Assembly: GCA_021807065.1 (NCBI GenBank)
Contig: JAKAPO010000114.1
Coordinates: 1 to 7,509, forward strand
Length of the DNA: 7,509 nucleotides
Source of the DNA: a bacterium
Lineage (GTDB): Bacteria > Vulcanimicrobiota > Vulcanimicrobiia > Vulcanimicrobiales > Vulcanimicrobiaceae
Reading direction: 5' to 3'
Shown here: positions 1 to 6,831 of the stretch, in pieces
Position numbering within the stretch: position 1 is the stretch's first letter
How the letters are laid out: every line of letters starts with the position of its first letter
Notes under the pieces: model-generated
Told to the model about the DNA's origin: nothing
The model's input: the letters and a program-made list of their open reading frames with translations, nothing else
Databases searched by the model: none
Translations under genes and position numbers: made by a program

Positions 1-57
1 GATCTATTCCGAGTGAACGTGAAGGTGAACGAACTGACGCACTTGGTTAACTCTTAG
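1..57 (+). CDS. Possible C-terminal tail of an upstream gene (5' end outside window)
   Basis: Reading from base 1 in frame 1 gives 18 codons ending in TAG at 55-57; the last residues read NELTHLVNS. The codons (GTG, AAG, CTG, ACG) resemble those of the neighbouring genes. The stop lies 6 bases before the GTG start of the diguanylate cyclase, as expected for an upstream operon partner. The other two plus frames hit stops at 14-16 and 48-50. The piece is too short to assign to a family, and an open run of this length can occur by chance. Confidence 0.3.
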   Translation, partial: DLFRVNVKVNELTHLVNS

Positions 58-63
58 ACGCGA

Positions 64-1188
64 GTGATGGGTGCCGCTCCTGCTCCTCCGGACGATATCG
101 ACGCACTGCGCTCGAAGATAGCGCAATTGCAGGAGCGCCTAGCAACGCTGGAAGCCGAGCGGGACGAGTATGCCCAACAAGTCGAAGAACTCTTCGTCCT
201 GCAGCAGGTTTTCTCCACTCTCGGTTCCTCGCTCGAGCTGACCGACATTCTGTCCACGGTTCTGCGCGGCGCGATCGAGGCGCTCAAGTTCGGCCGAGTC
301 ATCCTCTTCGACGTCCTAGAATCCGGCACAATTCTGCGTCGCCTGGAGTGCACGCGCGACGGAGGAGTCGAACCTTCGGCCGATGAGCGCGCGTACCGCC
401 CCGATTCGGCGCTCCAGGCGATCGCACGAGGCGAGGAACAGCTCGCCTTCGGATCCGCACATGACGAACGCGCGCCTCTCGACGATACGCGTCACTTCTA
501 CTGCGCTGCCGCATTGTTCACGAGGAACGTCCTGCGCGGGATTCTCTATGCAGACGATCCCCCGAAGAACGAGATCAGCGACAACCAAATGCGGATGCTC
601 CTCGACTTTGCTTCGCAGGCCGCGATTGCAATCGAGAACGCCCGGTTGTATGAAGAGACGCGCCGGCTCCTCGAAGAGACGCAGCGCCTCGCGCTTACCG
701 ACAGCCTTACGGGGATCGCCAACCGCCGAGCGCTCCACGAGCTTTTCGAGCACGAGCTGAGAACTGCAGAACGCTACGGGACCCCGCTCGCGTTCGCCAT
801 TCTGGACCTGGACGATCTCAAGACGGTCAACGACACGCGCGGACACAGTATGGGCGATGCGGCGCTGCGCCGTTTTGCCGAAGTCCTCACCCGAAATGCG
901 CGCCGCGGTGACATCGTCGCGCGCTACGCCGGTGACGAGTTCGTACTGGTTATGATCCGCACGTCACGCAGCGCTGCGAACAAGGCGGCCGAACGTATCC
1001 TGAACGCCCTCCGGGAAGCCGAGGTCCCAGCATCGATCGGCATCGCTATGTATCCGGACGATGCAACGGACGCGCAAGCGATCTTTTTCGCAGCCGATGA
1101 AGCGCTGTATGCCGCGAAGCTCGCCGGTAAGAATTGCTCGCGCTTCTACCGGAATCCAGATCAACCGCTCGACGCTGCAGCCACCTGA
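64..1188 (+). CDS. GAF-GGDEF diguanylate cyclase (AGDEF variant, with I-site)
   Basis: This 374-residue soluble protein probably makes c-di-GMP from two GTP in the cytoplasm, under control of a GAF sensor. Residues 12-45 are charged, leucine-rich and look like a coiled coil. Residues about 46-195 fit a GAF domain, ending in the typical AIAIENARLYEE helix. The linker LALTDSLTGIANRR (209-222) leads into the GGDEF domain. The metal-site aspartate D248, substrate motif N256-D257 and GHxxGD are present. The active-site loop is AGDEF (289-293), so only the first glycine is changed. An RxxD inhibitory site (R280-D283) sits exactly five residues before it. The C-terminal DEALYAAKLAGKN motif is intact. 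There is no membrane segment or EIF/EAL partner domain. The start could be GTG 64 or ATG 67; neither has a clear Shine-Dalgarno. The GAF ligand cannot be inferred. Confidence 0.93.
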   Translation: MMGAAPAPPDDIDALRSKIAQLQERLATLEAERDEYAQQVEELFVLQQVFSTLGSSLELTDILSTVLRGAIEALKFGRVILFDVLESGTILRRLECTRDGGVEPSADERAYRPDSALQAIARGEEQLAFGSAHDERAPLDDTRHFYCAAALFTRNVLRGILYADDPPKNEISDNQMRMLLDFASQAAIAIENARLYEETRRLLEETQRLALTDSLTGIANRRALHELFEHELRTAERYGTPLAFAILDLDDLKTVNDTRGHSMGDAALRRFAEVLTRNARRGDIVARYAGDEFVLVMIRTSRSAANKAAERILNALREAEVPASIGIAMYPDDATDAQAIFFAADEALYAAKLAGKNCSRFYRNPDQPLDAAAT

Positions 1189-1255
1189 CGACGTTCGCGG
1201 TCGACGGCCTCCTGGCGCCACCGATCCTGCTTGCGATGGCTGTCTTTAGCGCCCC

Positions 1256-1645
1256 TTACCGCCGGCTTCGCGCTAGCACCGACAGCTCCCAGCGATAACC
1301 GTCGGGATCGCGGAACCAAAGGCCGAGGTTCTTCGAGCCAGGGCCCTCCGGCCCGATCTCGTCGCCGGGGTCCTCGACCGCAACACGGTGCCGCTTCAGC
1401 GTTGCGAGCGCGCTCCGCAACGCCTTGAGGTTCGGCAGATGAAACGACATATGCTCGATCGCCTTCGGGCGTGGTACGCCTCGCATGAGAACGATCGTAA
1501 CATCCTGGCTGGAGAGCCCGACAACGTCGCGATTGCTGAACGGCTCCTCACGCAGATCGAAGAGCGATTTCCACCACCTGGCGCTCTTGCGTGGCTCGCG
1601 GACGGCGAGCCCGAAATGCCCCACGGTGCCCAACTTAATCTTCAT
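1256..1645 (-). CDS. VOC-superfamily (glyoxalase/bleomycin-resistance fold) protein
   Basis: This 129-residue cytoplasmic protein has the two-module beta-alpha-beta-beta-beta pattern of the vicinal oxygen chelate superfamily. H10 lies in the opening strand (GHFGLAV), H65 in EHMSFHL, and E120 follows the characteristic FRDPDGYRWEL stretch near the C-terminus. These are the usual positions of metal ligands, so it may bind a divalent metal. VOC members include glyoxalase I, extradiol dioxygenases, epimerases and antibiotic-binding proteins, and the sequence does not choose among them. The ATG at 1645 is preceded by GGGAGA (complement of 1658-1663), but 12 bases away, which is a long spacing. The gene lies 40 bases downstream of the S58 peptidase on the same strand, suggesting an operon. 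It converges with the cyclase gene across a 67-base gap in which I see no clear terminator. Confidence 0.88.
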   Translation of the reverse strand: MKIKLGTVGHFGLAVREPRKSARWWKSLFDLREEPFSNRDVVGLSSQDVTIVLMRGVPRPKAIEHMSFHLPNLKALRSALATLKRHRVAVEDPGDEIGPEGPGSKNLGLWFRDPDGYRWELSVLARSRR

Positions 1646-1685
1646 GACAAATTCGTATCTCCCAATTAACGAGTCCGGCGGAACT

Positions 1686-2849
1686 TCAATTCGAGTGAAT
1701 GACTCCAGCAGATTTCAGCATTTCGAGTACGCGCGCCCGTGGGAGAGCGTGGATCGTTCGGCCGTATTGCCCGGTGATCGTCGTCGCCTCGAAGAGTGCG
1801 TCGTAAATTGCGGCTTGCGTCGCCTCGGCGGTTGCGGCGTAAAGCGCGTCGAGCCGATCGTCGTCGATGAGTACCGCACCCTGCGGCGCGGTCACGACAA
1901 AGTGACCGGTGTGGTGATAGATTCGCGCCGTCGAGAACGCGATGAAAAGATCGCCGCTCCCGACGTCCGAGTCCAAACCCGTACGCCCCATACCGAGCGC
2001 GGCGCGCAGAGCAAGTGCGTGGAGCTGGCGCGAATCGAGCGGCGCGTTCGTCGCGATTACGACGATGATCGAACCGGAAGCCGCGCGTCCGCGTGGCTTC
2101 GCATGCGGTACGCTCGGCAGCTCGTAGGATGCCAGACGTTCGCCGACTGGAACGCCGAGGATGTTCAGCTGCCTGCGGTTGCCGGTGTTGTCGTTCACGA
2201 GCACCCCAATGGTGTAGCCGCCAACCGAGGCGGGAACGACGCGTGACGCGGAGCCGATTCCCCCTTTGAAACCGAATGAGTGCATACCCGTTCCTGCGCC
2301 GACGCTTCCGCGTTGGAACTGTCCGCCACGCGCCGAGTCGAGTAGGTGAACTACGTCTTCCGCATCGACCGCGCGCGCTTGGATGTCATTCAGATACTGG
2401 TCATCGCATTCGGCGACGACAGGCAGAGGTACGTCGTCGGTGCGCCCGATCTGAGGATGCTTGCGAATCTGCCAGCTGACGACGCCGTCATCCGCACGTC
2501 CTACGTCTAGGGTATCGGTCAGCACGATCGGTTCCTCCAGATAGCCGGATTCCCCGATCCAATGAGTGCCGGTCATCTCTCCGTTGCCGTTGAATGCCAG
2601 AAAAGCGGCAGCCACCTTTTCGTCCCAGGGATCCTCGTCGGGTAGCACTGCGGTAGCACCCGTACGAATGTTGCTGCCTTCGATTTTCGTGAGGTTTGCG
2701 ACCATCACGCCGGGAACGTCGGTGATGGCATCCAGGGGCCCGTTTCTAAAGGCCCCGAAGCGAAAGGGCAGCGCGGCTCCAGCATGCAGCGGAGCGAGCA
2801 AGGAGGCCGCGATGAGGGTAGCGAGCAAGAACGGGGAGACTCTATGCAT
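1686..2849 (-). CDS. Secreted P1/DmpA-family (S58) autoprocessing peptidase
   Basis: This gene encodes 387 residues of the N-terminal-nucleophile family that includes DmpA (L-aminopeptidase, D-Ala-esterase/amidase) and beta-aminopeptidases. Family members cut themselves before a serine, which becomes the nucleophile of the small subunit. Here that site is G259-S260 in SGSIIVVIATNAP. The supporting asparagine is N219 in GVLVNDN, and GTGMHSFGFKGGIGSASR (187-203) and SGDLFIAFST (298-307) are family motifs. Residues 1-25 form a signal peptide (MHR, a hydrophobic stretch, then AGA), so the enzyme is probably periplasmic. I chose ATG 2849 because it places the signal peptide at the N-terminus. An in-frame ATG at 2954 would add 35 basic, low-complexity residues ahead of it. 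No strong Shine-Dalgarno is seen. Whether it prefers L-, D- or beta-amino substrates cannot be told. Confidence 0.93.
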   Translation of the reverse strand: MHRVSPFLLATLIAASLLAPLHAGAALPFRFGAFRNGPLDAITDVPGVMVANLTKIEGSNIRTGATAVLPDEDPWDEKVAAAFLAFNGNGEMTGTHWIGESGYLEEPIVLTDTLDVGRADDGVVSWQIRKHPQIGRTDDVPLPVVAECDDQYLNDIQARAVDAEDVVHLLDSARGGQFQRGSVGAGTGMHSFGFKGGIGSASRVVPASVGGYTIGVLVNDNTGNRRQLNILGVPVGERLASYELPSVPHAKPRGRAASGSIIVVIATNAPLDSRQLHALALRAALGMGRTGLDSDVGSGDLFIAFSTARIYHHTGHFVVTAPQGAVLIDDDRLDALYAATAEATQAAIYDALFEATTITGQYGRTIHALPRARVLEMLKSAGVIHSN

Positions 2850-2908
2850 AGCAGTCTTATTGGGGACTCGTGCGGCGAAGTCCGCGTGGGGGCGCGCAGT
2901 GGAGTTGA

Positions 2909-2923
2909 GGCCGCGAAGCGGCC
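2909..2923. repeat. Perfect 6-bp inverted repeat with 3-base loop
   Basis: GGCCGC (2909-2914) and GCGGCC (2918-2923) are exact complements around GAA. The hairpin lies in the divergent region between the peptidase gene and pckA. If the peptidase is transcribed from the candidate promoter at 2966-2994, the hairpin would fall in its 5' leader. No T-run follows on either strand, so it does not look like an intrinsic terminator. It may be a protein-binding site or simply a chance product of GC-rich sequence. Confidence 0.5.
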
Positions 2924-2965
2924 GAAGCGACGCGGAGCGCCACGCCGAGCGCAACGTGCGAGGCT

Positions 2966-2994
2966 ATTCTAAGAGGGGAGCGACTTCATGCTAA
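2966..2994 (-). promoter_or_regulatory. Candidate sigma70-type promoter for the S58 peptidase gene
   Basis: On the minus strand, TTAGCA (complement of 2989-2994) is followed by a 17-base spacer and TAGAAT (complement of 2966-2971). These match the consensus at 4 of 6 and 5 of 6 positions. The predicted start near 2959 would give a 5' leader of about 110 bases before ATG 2849. The -35 element overlaps the pckA start codon, so initiation at the two divergent genes could interfere. This is a consensus match only. Confidence 0.35.
2972..2980 (+). promoter_or_regulatory. Strong Shine-Dalgarno for pckA
   Basis: AGAGGGGAG ends 7 bases before ATG 2988. It is one of the clearest ribosome-binding sites in the window and fixes the pckA start. 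I could not find a convincing plus-strand promoter upstream: TATTCT at 2965-2970 is too close to this site and lacks a -35 partner. Confidence 0.75.
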
Positions 2995-4562
2995 CGGTGC
3001 CGGACCGCCTTGCCGCGGCCAACATCTGGGAGAACTTGTCGCCTTCGGAGTTAGTCGAACATGCGCTGCGGCGCGGCGAGGGTGTCCTCGGCGCCGACGG
3101 ACAGTTGATCGTCGACACTCGTCCGCACACCGGGCGCTCTCCCAAGGATAAGTTCTTCGTGCGCGAGCCGGGAAGCCAGACACATATCGACTGGGGCCCC
3201 GTAAATCAACCGATCGAAGAGAGCATCTTCGATGCGCTGTTCGAGCGCGTTCAAGCGTATCTCTCCGAACGGGATATCTATCAGCTAGATTGTTACGTGG
3301 GTGCCGACGATAGATACCGCCTTCCGATACGCGTCTACACCGAGCTAGCTTGGCAGAGCCTTTTCGCCCGCCATCTCTTCATCACGCCGCAACAGATGCC
3401 GCGCGAGTTTACCCCCGAATTTACGGTCGTCGACGCTGCGCTCTTCGCGGCAGATCCTGTCCGTGACGGCACCCGCACGCCGACGTTCATTCTCGTGAAC
3501 TTTCGCCGGCGAATCGTCCTCATCGGCGGAACGCGCTACGCGGGTGAGATAAAGAAGTCGGTGTTCACGCTCATGAATTATCTTCTCCCGCTACGCGGCG
3601 TTCTGCCGATGCATTGCTCGGCAAACGTTGGCCGAGCCGGCGATCTCGCGATTTTCTTCGGACTTTCCGGCACCGGCAAGACCACGCTCTCCTCCGATTC
3701 GCACCGACCGCTGATCGGTGATGACGAGCACGGCTGGTCGGAGGACGGTGTCTTCAACTTCGAAGGCGGATGCTACGCAAAAGTCATACGGCTCTCTCCG
3801 ATCGCCGAACCGGAGATCTGGGCGGCATCGCACCGGTACACAACGGTGCTCGAGAACGTCGTCTACGACGAGTCCTCACGTCTTCTGGACGTCGATTCCG
3901 AGGCAAAAACGGAGAATACGCGCTCCGCTTATCCGATTGAGTTCATTCCGAATACCGTACCGGGCAGCACCGGACCGCATCCCAACGTCGTTTTGATGCT
4001 GACCGCGGATGCGTTCGGCGTGCTGCCGCCGATATCGAGGCTTTCTCGCGAGCAAGCGATGTACCATTTCCTCTCCGGTTACACCGCGAAAGTTGCCGGA
4101 ACGGAGCGAGGAGTAACCGAACCGGAGGCCACGTTCTCCACATGTTTCGGCGCGCCGTTTATGGTGCACCATCCAACGGTCTACGCGAGGTTGCTCGGCG
4201 AGAAGATCGCAAGACACAACGTCGACTGCTGGCTCGTAAACACCGGGTGGACCGGTGGACCGTACGGTATCGGGAAGCGCATGTCGATTGCCCATACTCG
4301 GGCAATGGTCAACGCGGCCATCGAAGGGCGCATCCCCGATCGCTTCGAGCGCGAGGGGGTCTTCGGCCTAGACGTGCCGCTGGAAGTACCCGGTGTCCCC
4401 GCCGCGGTGCTCAACCCGCGCAACGCTTGGAGCGATCCACGCGCGTACGACGCTCAAGCGGCGACGCTCGCTCAACTCTTCGCCGATAACTTCAAGCGAT
4501 TCGAGGCACAAGCGAGCGAAGGCGTCTTGGCCGCGGCGATCAGACCTGCTAGCGTGGAGTAG
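2988..4562 (+). CDS. pckA: Phosphoenolpyruvate carboxykinase (ATP)
   Basis: This enzyme converts oxaloacetate and ATP to PEP, CO2 and ADP, the committed step of gluconeogenesis from TCA-cycle carbon. The protein has 524 residues, close to the usual 520-540 of ATP-type enzymes. Visible motifs are GRSPKDKF with substrate-binding R50, the signature GGTRYAGEIKKS (180-191) with Y184 and K190, metal ligand H209 in PMHCSANVG, the P-loop GLSGTGKTTLS (225-235) with K231, and the metal-binding LIGDDEHGW (242-250) with D246. R312 in NTRSAYPIEF matches the ATP-site arginine. All residues known to be needed in the E. coli enzyme have counterparts, so it should be active. It stands as a single gene with its own Shine-Dalgarno. 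It is divergent from the peptidase gene and its last 14 bases overlap the 3' end of the TPR gene. Confidence 0.98.
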   Translation: MLTVPDRLAAANIWENLSPSELVEHALRRGEGVLGADGQLIVDTRPHTGRSPKDKFFVREPGSQTHIDWGPVNQPIEESIFDALFERVQAYLSERDIYQLDCYVGADDRYRLPIRVYTELAWQSLFARHLFITPQQMPREFTPEFTVVDAALFAADPVRDGTRTPTFILVNFRRRIVLIGGTRYAGEIKKSVFTLMNYLLPLRGVLPMHCSANVGRAGDLAIFFGLSGTGKTTLSSDSHRPLIGDDEHGWSEDGVFNFEGGCYAKVIRLSPIAEPEIWAASHRYTTVLENVVYDESSRLLDVDSEAKTENTRSAYPIEFIPNTVPGSTGPHPNVVLMLTADAFGVLPPISRLSREQAMYHFLSGYTAKVAGTERGVTEPEATFSTCFGAPFMVHHPTVYARLLGEKIARHNVDCWLVNTGWTGGPYGIGKRMSIAHTRAMVNAAIEGRIPDRFEREGVFGLDVPLEVPGVPAAVLNPRNAWSDPRAYDAQAATLAQLFADNFKRFEAQASEGVLAAAIRPASVE

Positions 4563-5520
4563 TGCTGGAGGCTCCAAGCTGACGTAGCAGCGCCTGCGCG
4601 TTTGCCATTCCGTCCGTATCGTTGACGACCGCGTAGAGATGCAAAGCGGTTTGCGCCGAGGCTACCGCGTCGGCGCTGCGTCCTAGAGCCTGCTCGATCC
4701 GCGCACGAAGGAAATACCCGTCGCCATCGTCGGGGCTTGCGGCGATGTAGCTAGCTACGTCGTGCAAGGCTTCACTCTCACTGCCGATGTTGTGCTCGGC
4801 GAGCGCAAGCCAATAGTACGCGTTCGTATCGCCCGAATACCGCTGCAACGCCGCCTTGAAATCCGCGATGGCTGCGGGCCATGCATTCGTGCCGACTTCC
4901 GCTCGGCCCCGATAGAAATATACCCAGTCACCAGTGTCACCCATGGAAGCGGCGGTCGAACAGTCTTTGAGCGCGTCGGCGTAGCGTCCGAGATCGTCGT
5001 AGACGCGACAGCGCACCACGTAGCCAAAACTGTTCGAGTCATTCAACTCGACGGACTCTTGCGCGTTTTGCAGCGCGGACCGTGGATGGTTCTGATCCAG
5101 GCGGATGAGCGCTCGCTCACGATAGGCGTAGGCATCGTGCGGATCAAGTTCGATCGCCTTGTTGCAATCGCCGAGCGCGAGGTCGTCGAGGCTGATCTCC
5201 CGCCGCGACTCGCAGCGCGATGCATATGCGTAGGCATACTCCGGGTTGATCGCAATTGCGGCGGTGTAATCGGCGATCGCTGATTGCTGCTCGTTGAGAT
5301 CTTCGTAGACGTCCCCGCGATCGACCAGTGCTCGGGCGTCTTGCGGGTGCTCCGCGATTGCATGGTTCAGGAGCGCGAGGGCGTCTTGGTACTTCCCATC
5401 GCTCATGAGATTCTCTGCTCGCAAAACCTCGACGCTCGTCGTGGTCGAAGTCTGCGCTACGGCGACCATGCCGGTACAGAGACAAAGAAAAACGCTCGCT
5501 GCAAGAAGCTTCGGGAACAC
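4549..5520 (-). CDS. Secreted tetratricopeptide-repeat (TPR) protein
   Basis: This gene encodes 323 residues, most of them about eight consecutive 34-residue TPR units spanning residues 30-299. The repeats show the usual small and aromatic pattern (A8/G8, Y11, A20, P32), for example YAYRERALIRLDQNHPRSAL in the fourth. TPR arrays form a curved helical scaffold that binds other proteins, and no enzymatic domain is present. Residues 1-22 form a signal peptide with an AVA cleavage motif before Q23, so the protein is probably periplasmic or surface-linked. The start is GTG 5520, chosen for the well-spaced GAGGG upstream; the next in-frame ATG (codon 18) would destroy the signal peptide. The C-terminus (ASSTTPR) lies inside the pckA 3' end on the opposite strand. 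Its binding partner is unknown. It is divergent from the dehydrogenase gene, which may suggest a shared role, but this is weak evidence. Confidence 0.93.
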   Translation of the reverse strand: MFPKLLAASVFLCLCTGMVAVAQTSTTTSVEVLRAENLMSDGKYQDALALLNHAIAEHPQDARALVDRGDVYEDLNEQQSAIADYTAAIAINPEYAYAYASRCESRREISLDDLALGDCNKAIELDPHDAYAYRERALIRLDQNHPRSALQNAQESVELNDSNSFGYVVRCRVYDDLGRYADALKDCSTAASMGDTGDWVYFYRGRAEVGTNAWPAAIADFKAALQRYSGDTNAYYWLALAEHNIGSESEALHDVASYIAASPDDGDGYFLRARIEQALGRSADAVASAQTALHLYAVVNDTDGMANAQALLRQLGASSTTPR

Positions 5521-5526
5521 GGTAAT

Positions 5527-5534
5527 CCCTCTCT
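5527..5534 (-). promoter_or_regulatory. Shine-Dalgarno that sets the GTG start of the TPR gene
   Basis: The minus strand reads AGAGAGGG here. The GAGGG core ends 6 bases before GTG 5520, an ideal spacing. This supports GTG as the true start rather than a later ATG. Confidence 0.65.
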
Positions 5535-5567
5535 ACGAGACGCCGCGGGATTCCTCGTGGAGGCTCG

Positions 5568-5596
5568 GTGGCACCTCTAGAGATCTACGCTATACT
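5568..5596 (+). promoter_or_regulatory. Candidate promoter giving a leaderless mRNA for the dehydrogenase gene
   Basis: GTGGCA (5568-5573, 4 of 6 to the -35 consensus), a 17-base spacer and TATACT (5591-5596, 5 of 6 to TATAAT) form a plausible sigma70-type promoter. The expected transcription start, 6-7 bases after the -10, falls at 5602-5603, on the ATG itself. No Shine-Dalgarno exists between the -10 and the ATG. The spacer contains the 8-base palindrome CTCTAGAG (5575-5582), a possible operator. Confidence 0.5.
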
Positions 5597-5619
5597 ACTC
5601 CTATGCAGTGCTCGTTCAA
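5592..5619 (-). promoter_or_regulatory. Candidate divergent promoter for the TPR gene
   Basis: On the minus strand, TTGAAC (complement of 5614-5619) is followed by 16 bases and TAGTAT (complement of 5592-5597). Each hexamer matches the consensus at 4 of 6 positions. The -10 overlaps the plus-strand TATACT almost completely, so the two divergent genes would share one melting region. The predicted leader is about 65 bases and includes the AGAGAGGG ribosome-binding site. The match is modest. Confidence 0.3.
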
Positions 5620-6826
5620 GACGCCCGCTGCCGCGACGGTCATGGCGCTCTGGCTCGCGGCGGCGTGCGCAGGCGAGGCAGCAGATGCGGGACTCGCGCC
5701 TCTGCCCGCAGGCCTCACGTTACCACCCGGTTTTACCGGCGTCGTCATTGCGAACGTGCCGCGCGCTCGCGAGCTGGCAATCGCTCCCAACGGCGATCTC
5801 TTCGTTGGCACCGAGGGCAGCGACGTCTGCGTGGTCACTCGCGCCGATGCCGCCGGTGCGGCGGCGCCGGCCCGCGTATTCTGGAGGCACCCTGCCTACG
5901 ATAACACTGGCGACGCTCCGAATGCGGGTGTCGCGTTTTCGCTCGCCGAACGCGCGCTTTACGTCGGCGCCAATACCAGCGTTTGGATGCTCGCGTATCG
6001 GCCGGGCGTCAAGCACCCGCTCTCGGCGCGCAAGATCGTTCGCGTGCGCACCGGCCGTATCTCGCCAGGCAACGACGGCGACGTGCACGAGACCACGTCC
6101 GTAGCGTTCTCGCGAGGCTCCCTCTATGTCTCGGTGGGATCCTCTTGCAATGTCTGCGCGGAGGTTGACGCGACGCGCGCGGTGGTTCTCGAGTTTCCTG
6201 CAACGGGCGGTCGCCCTCTGACGAAGGCTACGCGCATACGCAATGCGATCGCGTTGACCGTAAACCCGTCGAGCGGGCACGTGTGGATCGGCGATGCTGG
6301 ACAGGACGACTTGCCTTTCGGCCACCCATATGAGTTTGCCGACGATCTCAGCGCACACCCGGGAAGGGCCGATTACGGCTGGCCGGATTGCGAAGAACAT
6401 CACGTTGCATACGTCGGCGGAGCCCGCTGCGAATCCGTCGTCGTTCCGCTCGTCGAACTTCCCGCCTATTCCACGATCATCGGCGCGACGTTCTACCCTC
6501 ACAACGAAAGGGGGAAATTCGCCTTCCCGAAGCGCTATCGCGGTGCGCTCTTCCTCGCAGCGCACGGTTCGTGGCACCGCCGACCTGACGGCGCCTATGC
6601 GGCAGCGCCACAGGTCGTGTACGTTCCGATGCGCGGTGACCGGCCGGTGACGCCCGTCGATTGGGCCGACCCCGACGTGCAATGGCGCACGTTTCTCAGC
6701 GGCTTCCAACAGCATGGGACGGCGCGCATCGGAAGACCCACCGGCGTTACCATCGGCCCCGAAGGTTCCTTGTTCATCGCCGACGACCAAACAGGCAACA
6801 TTTATCGGATCAGGCCGACGCCGTAG
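5603..6826 (+). CDS. Secreted sorbosone/glucose dehydrogenase-like beta-propeller (PQQ-type, COG2133)
   Basis: This gene encodes 407 residues related to soluble PQQ glucose dehydrogenase and L-sorbosone dehydrogenase, which oxidise sugars outside the cytoplasm. LPPGFTGVVIANVPRARELA and PNGDLFVGTEG (about 40-73) open the propeller. LYVSVGSSCNVCAEVDATRA (174-193), RNAIALTVNPSSGHVWIGDAGQDD, ADYGWPDC, HGSWHR (321-326), GRPTGVTIGPEGSLFIADD and GNIYRIRP follow in the family order. H162 in GDVHETTS sits where the family has its catalytic histidine. C182 and C185 are a conserved pair. Residues 1-28 resemble a signal peptide. LAAAC (18-22) is an imperfect lipobox with alanine at -3, so lipid attachment is possible but unlikely. 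I chose ATG 5603: the frame stays open to 5405, but that stretch overlaps the TPR gene. The substrate is unknown. The stop is 5 bases before the DUF3052 gene. Confidence 0.88.
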   Translation: MQCSFKTPAAATVMALWLAAACAGEAADAGLAPLPAGLTLPPGFTGVVIANVPRARELAIAPNGDLFVGTEGSDVCVVTRADAAGAAAPARVFWRHPAYDNTGDAPNAGVAFSLAERALYVGANTSVWMLAYRPGVKHPLSARKIVRVRTGRISPGNDGDVHETTSVAFSRGSLYVSVGSSCNVCAEVDATRAVVLEFPATGGRPLTKATRIRNAIALTVNPSSGHVWIGDAGQDDLPFGHPYEFADDLSAHPGRADYGWPDCEEHHVAYVGGARCESVVVPLVELPAYSTIIGATFYPHNERGKFAFPKRYRGALFLAAHGSWHRRPDGAYAAAPQVVYVPMRGDRPVTPVDWADPDVQWRTFLSGFQQHGTARIGRPTGVTIGPEGSLFIADDQTGNIYRIRPTP

Positions 6827-6831
6827 CTTCC

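Noticed and set aside
316..846. Minus-strand open frame of 176 codons opposite the cyclase gene
   Set aside because: It is antisense to well-conserved GAF and GGDEF coding sequence and shows no domain signal.
1189..1255. Possible terminator between the convergent cyclase and VOC genes
   Set aside because: Only short GC palindromes such as TGGCGCCA are present, without a stable stem followed by a T-run on either strand.
1485..2246. Plus-strand open frame of 253 codons opposite the peptidase and VOC genes
   Set aside because: It has no family motifs, crosses the boundary between two real genes on the other strand and is rich in arginine, which fits a shadow frame.
2965..2970. TATTCT as a -10 element for pckA
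   Set aside because: Transcription would start inside the Shine-Dalgarno and no -35 partner is present. The same bases fit a minus-strand -10 better.
5405..5602. Upstream extension of the dehydrogenase frame by 66 codons
   Set aside because: It would overlap the 5' end of the TPR gene and place the signal peptide internally. ATG 5603 gives a normal signal peptide at the N-terminus.
5720..6790. Minus-strand open frame of 356 codons opposite the dehydrogenase gene
   Set aside because: It is antisense to a clear family member, is arginine-rich with no recognisable motif, and is explained by strong third-position GC bias.
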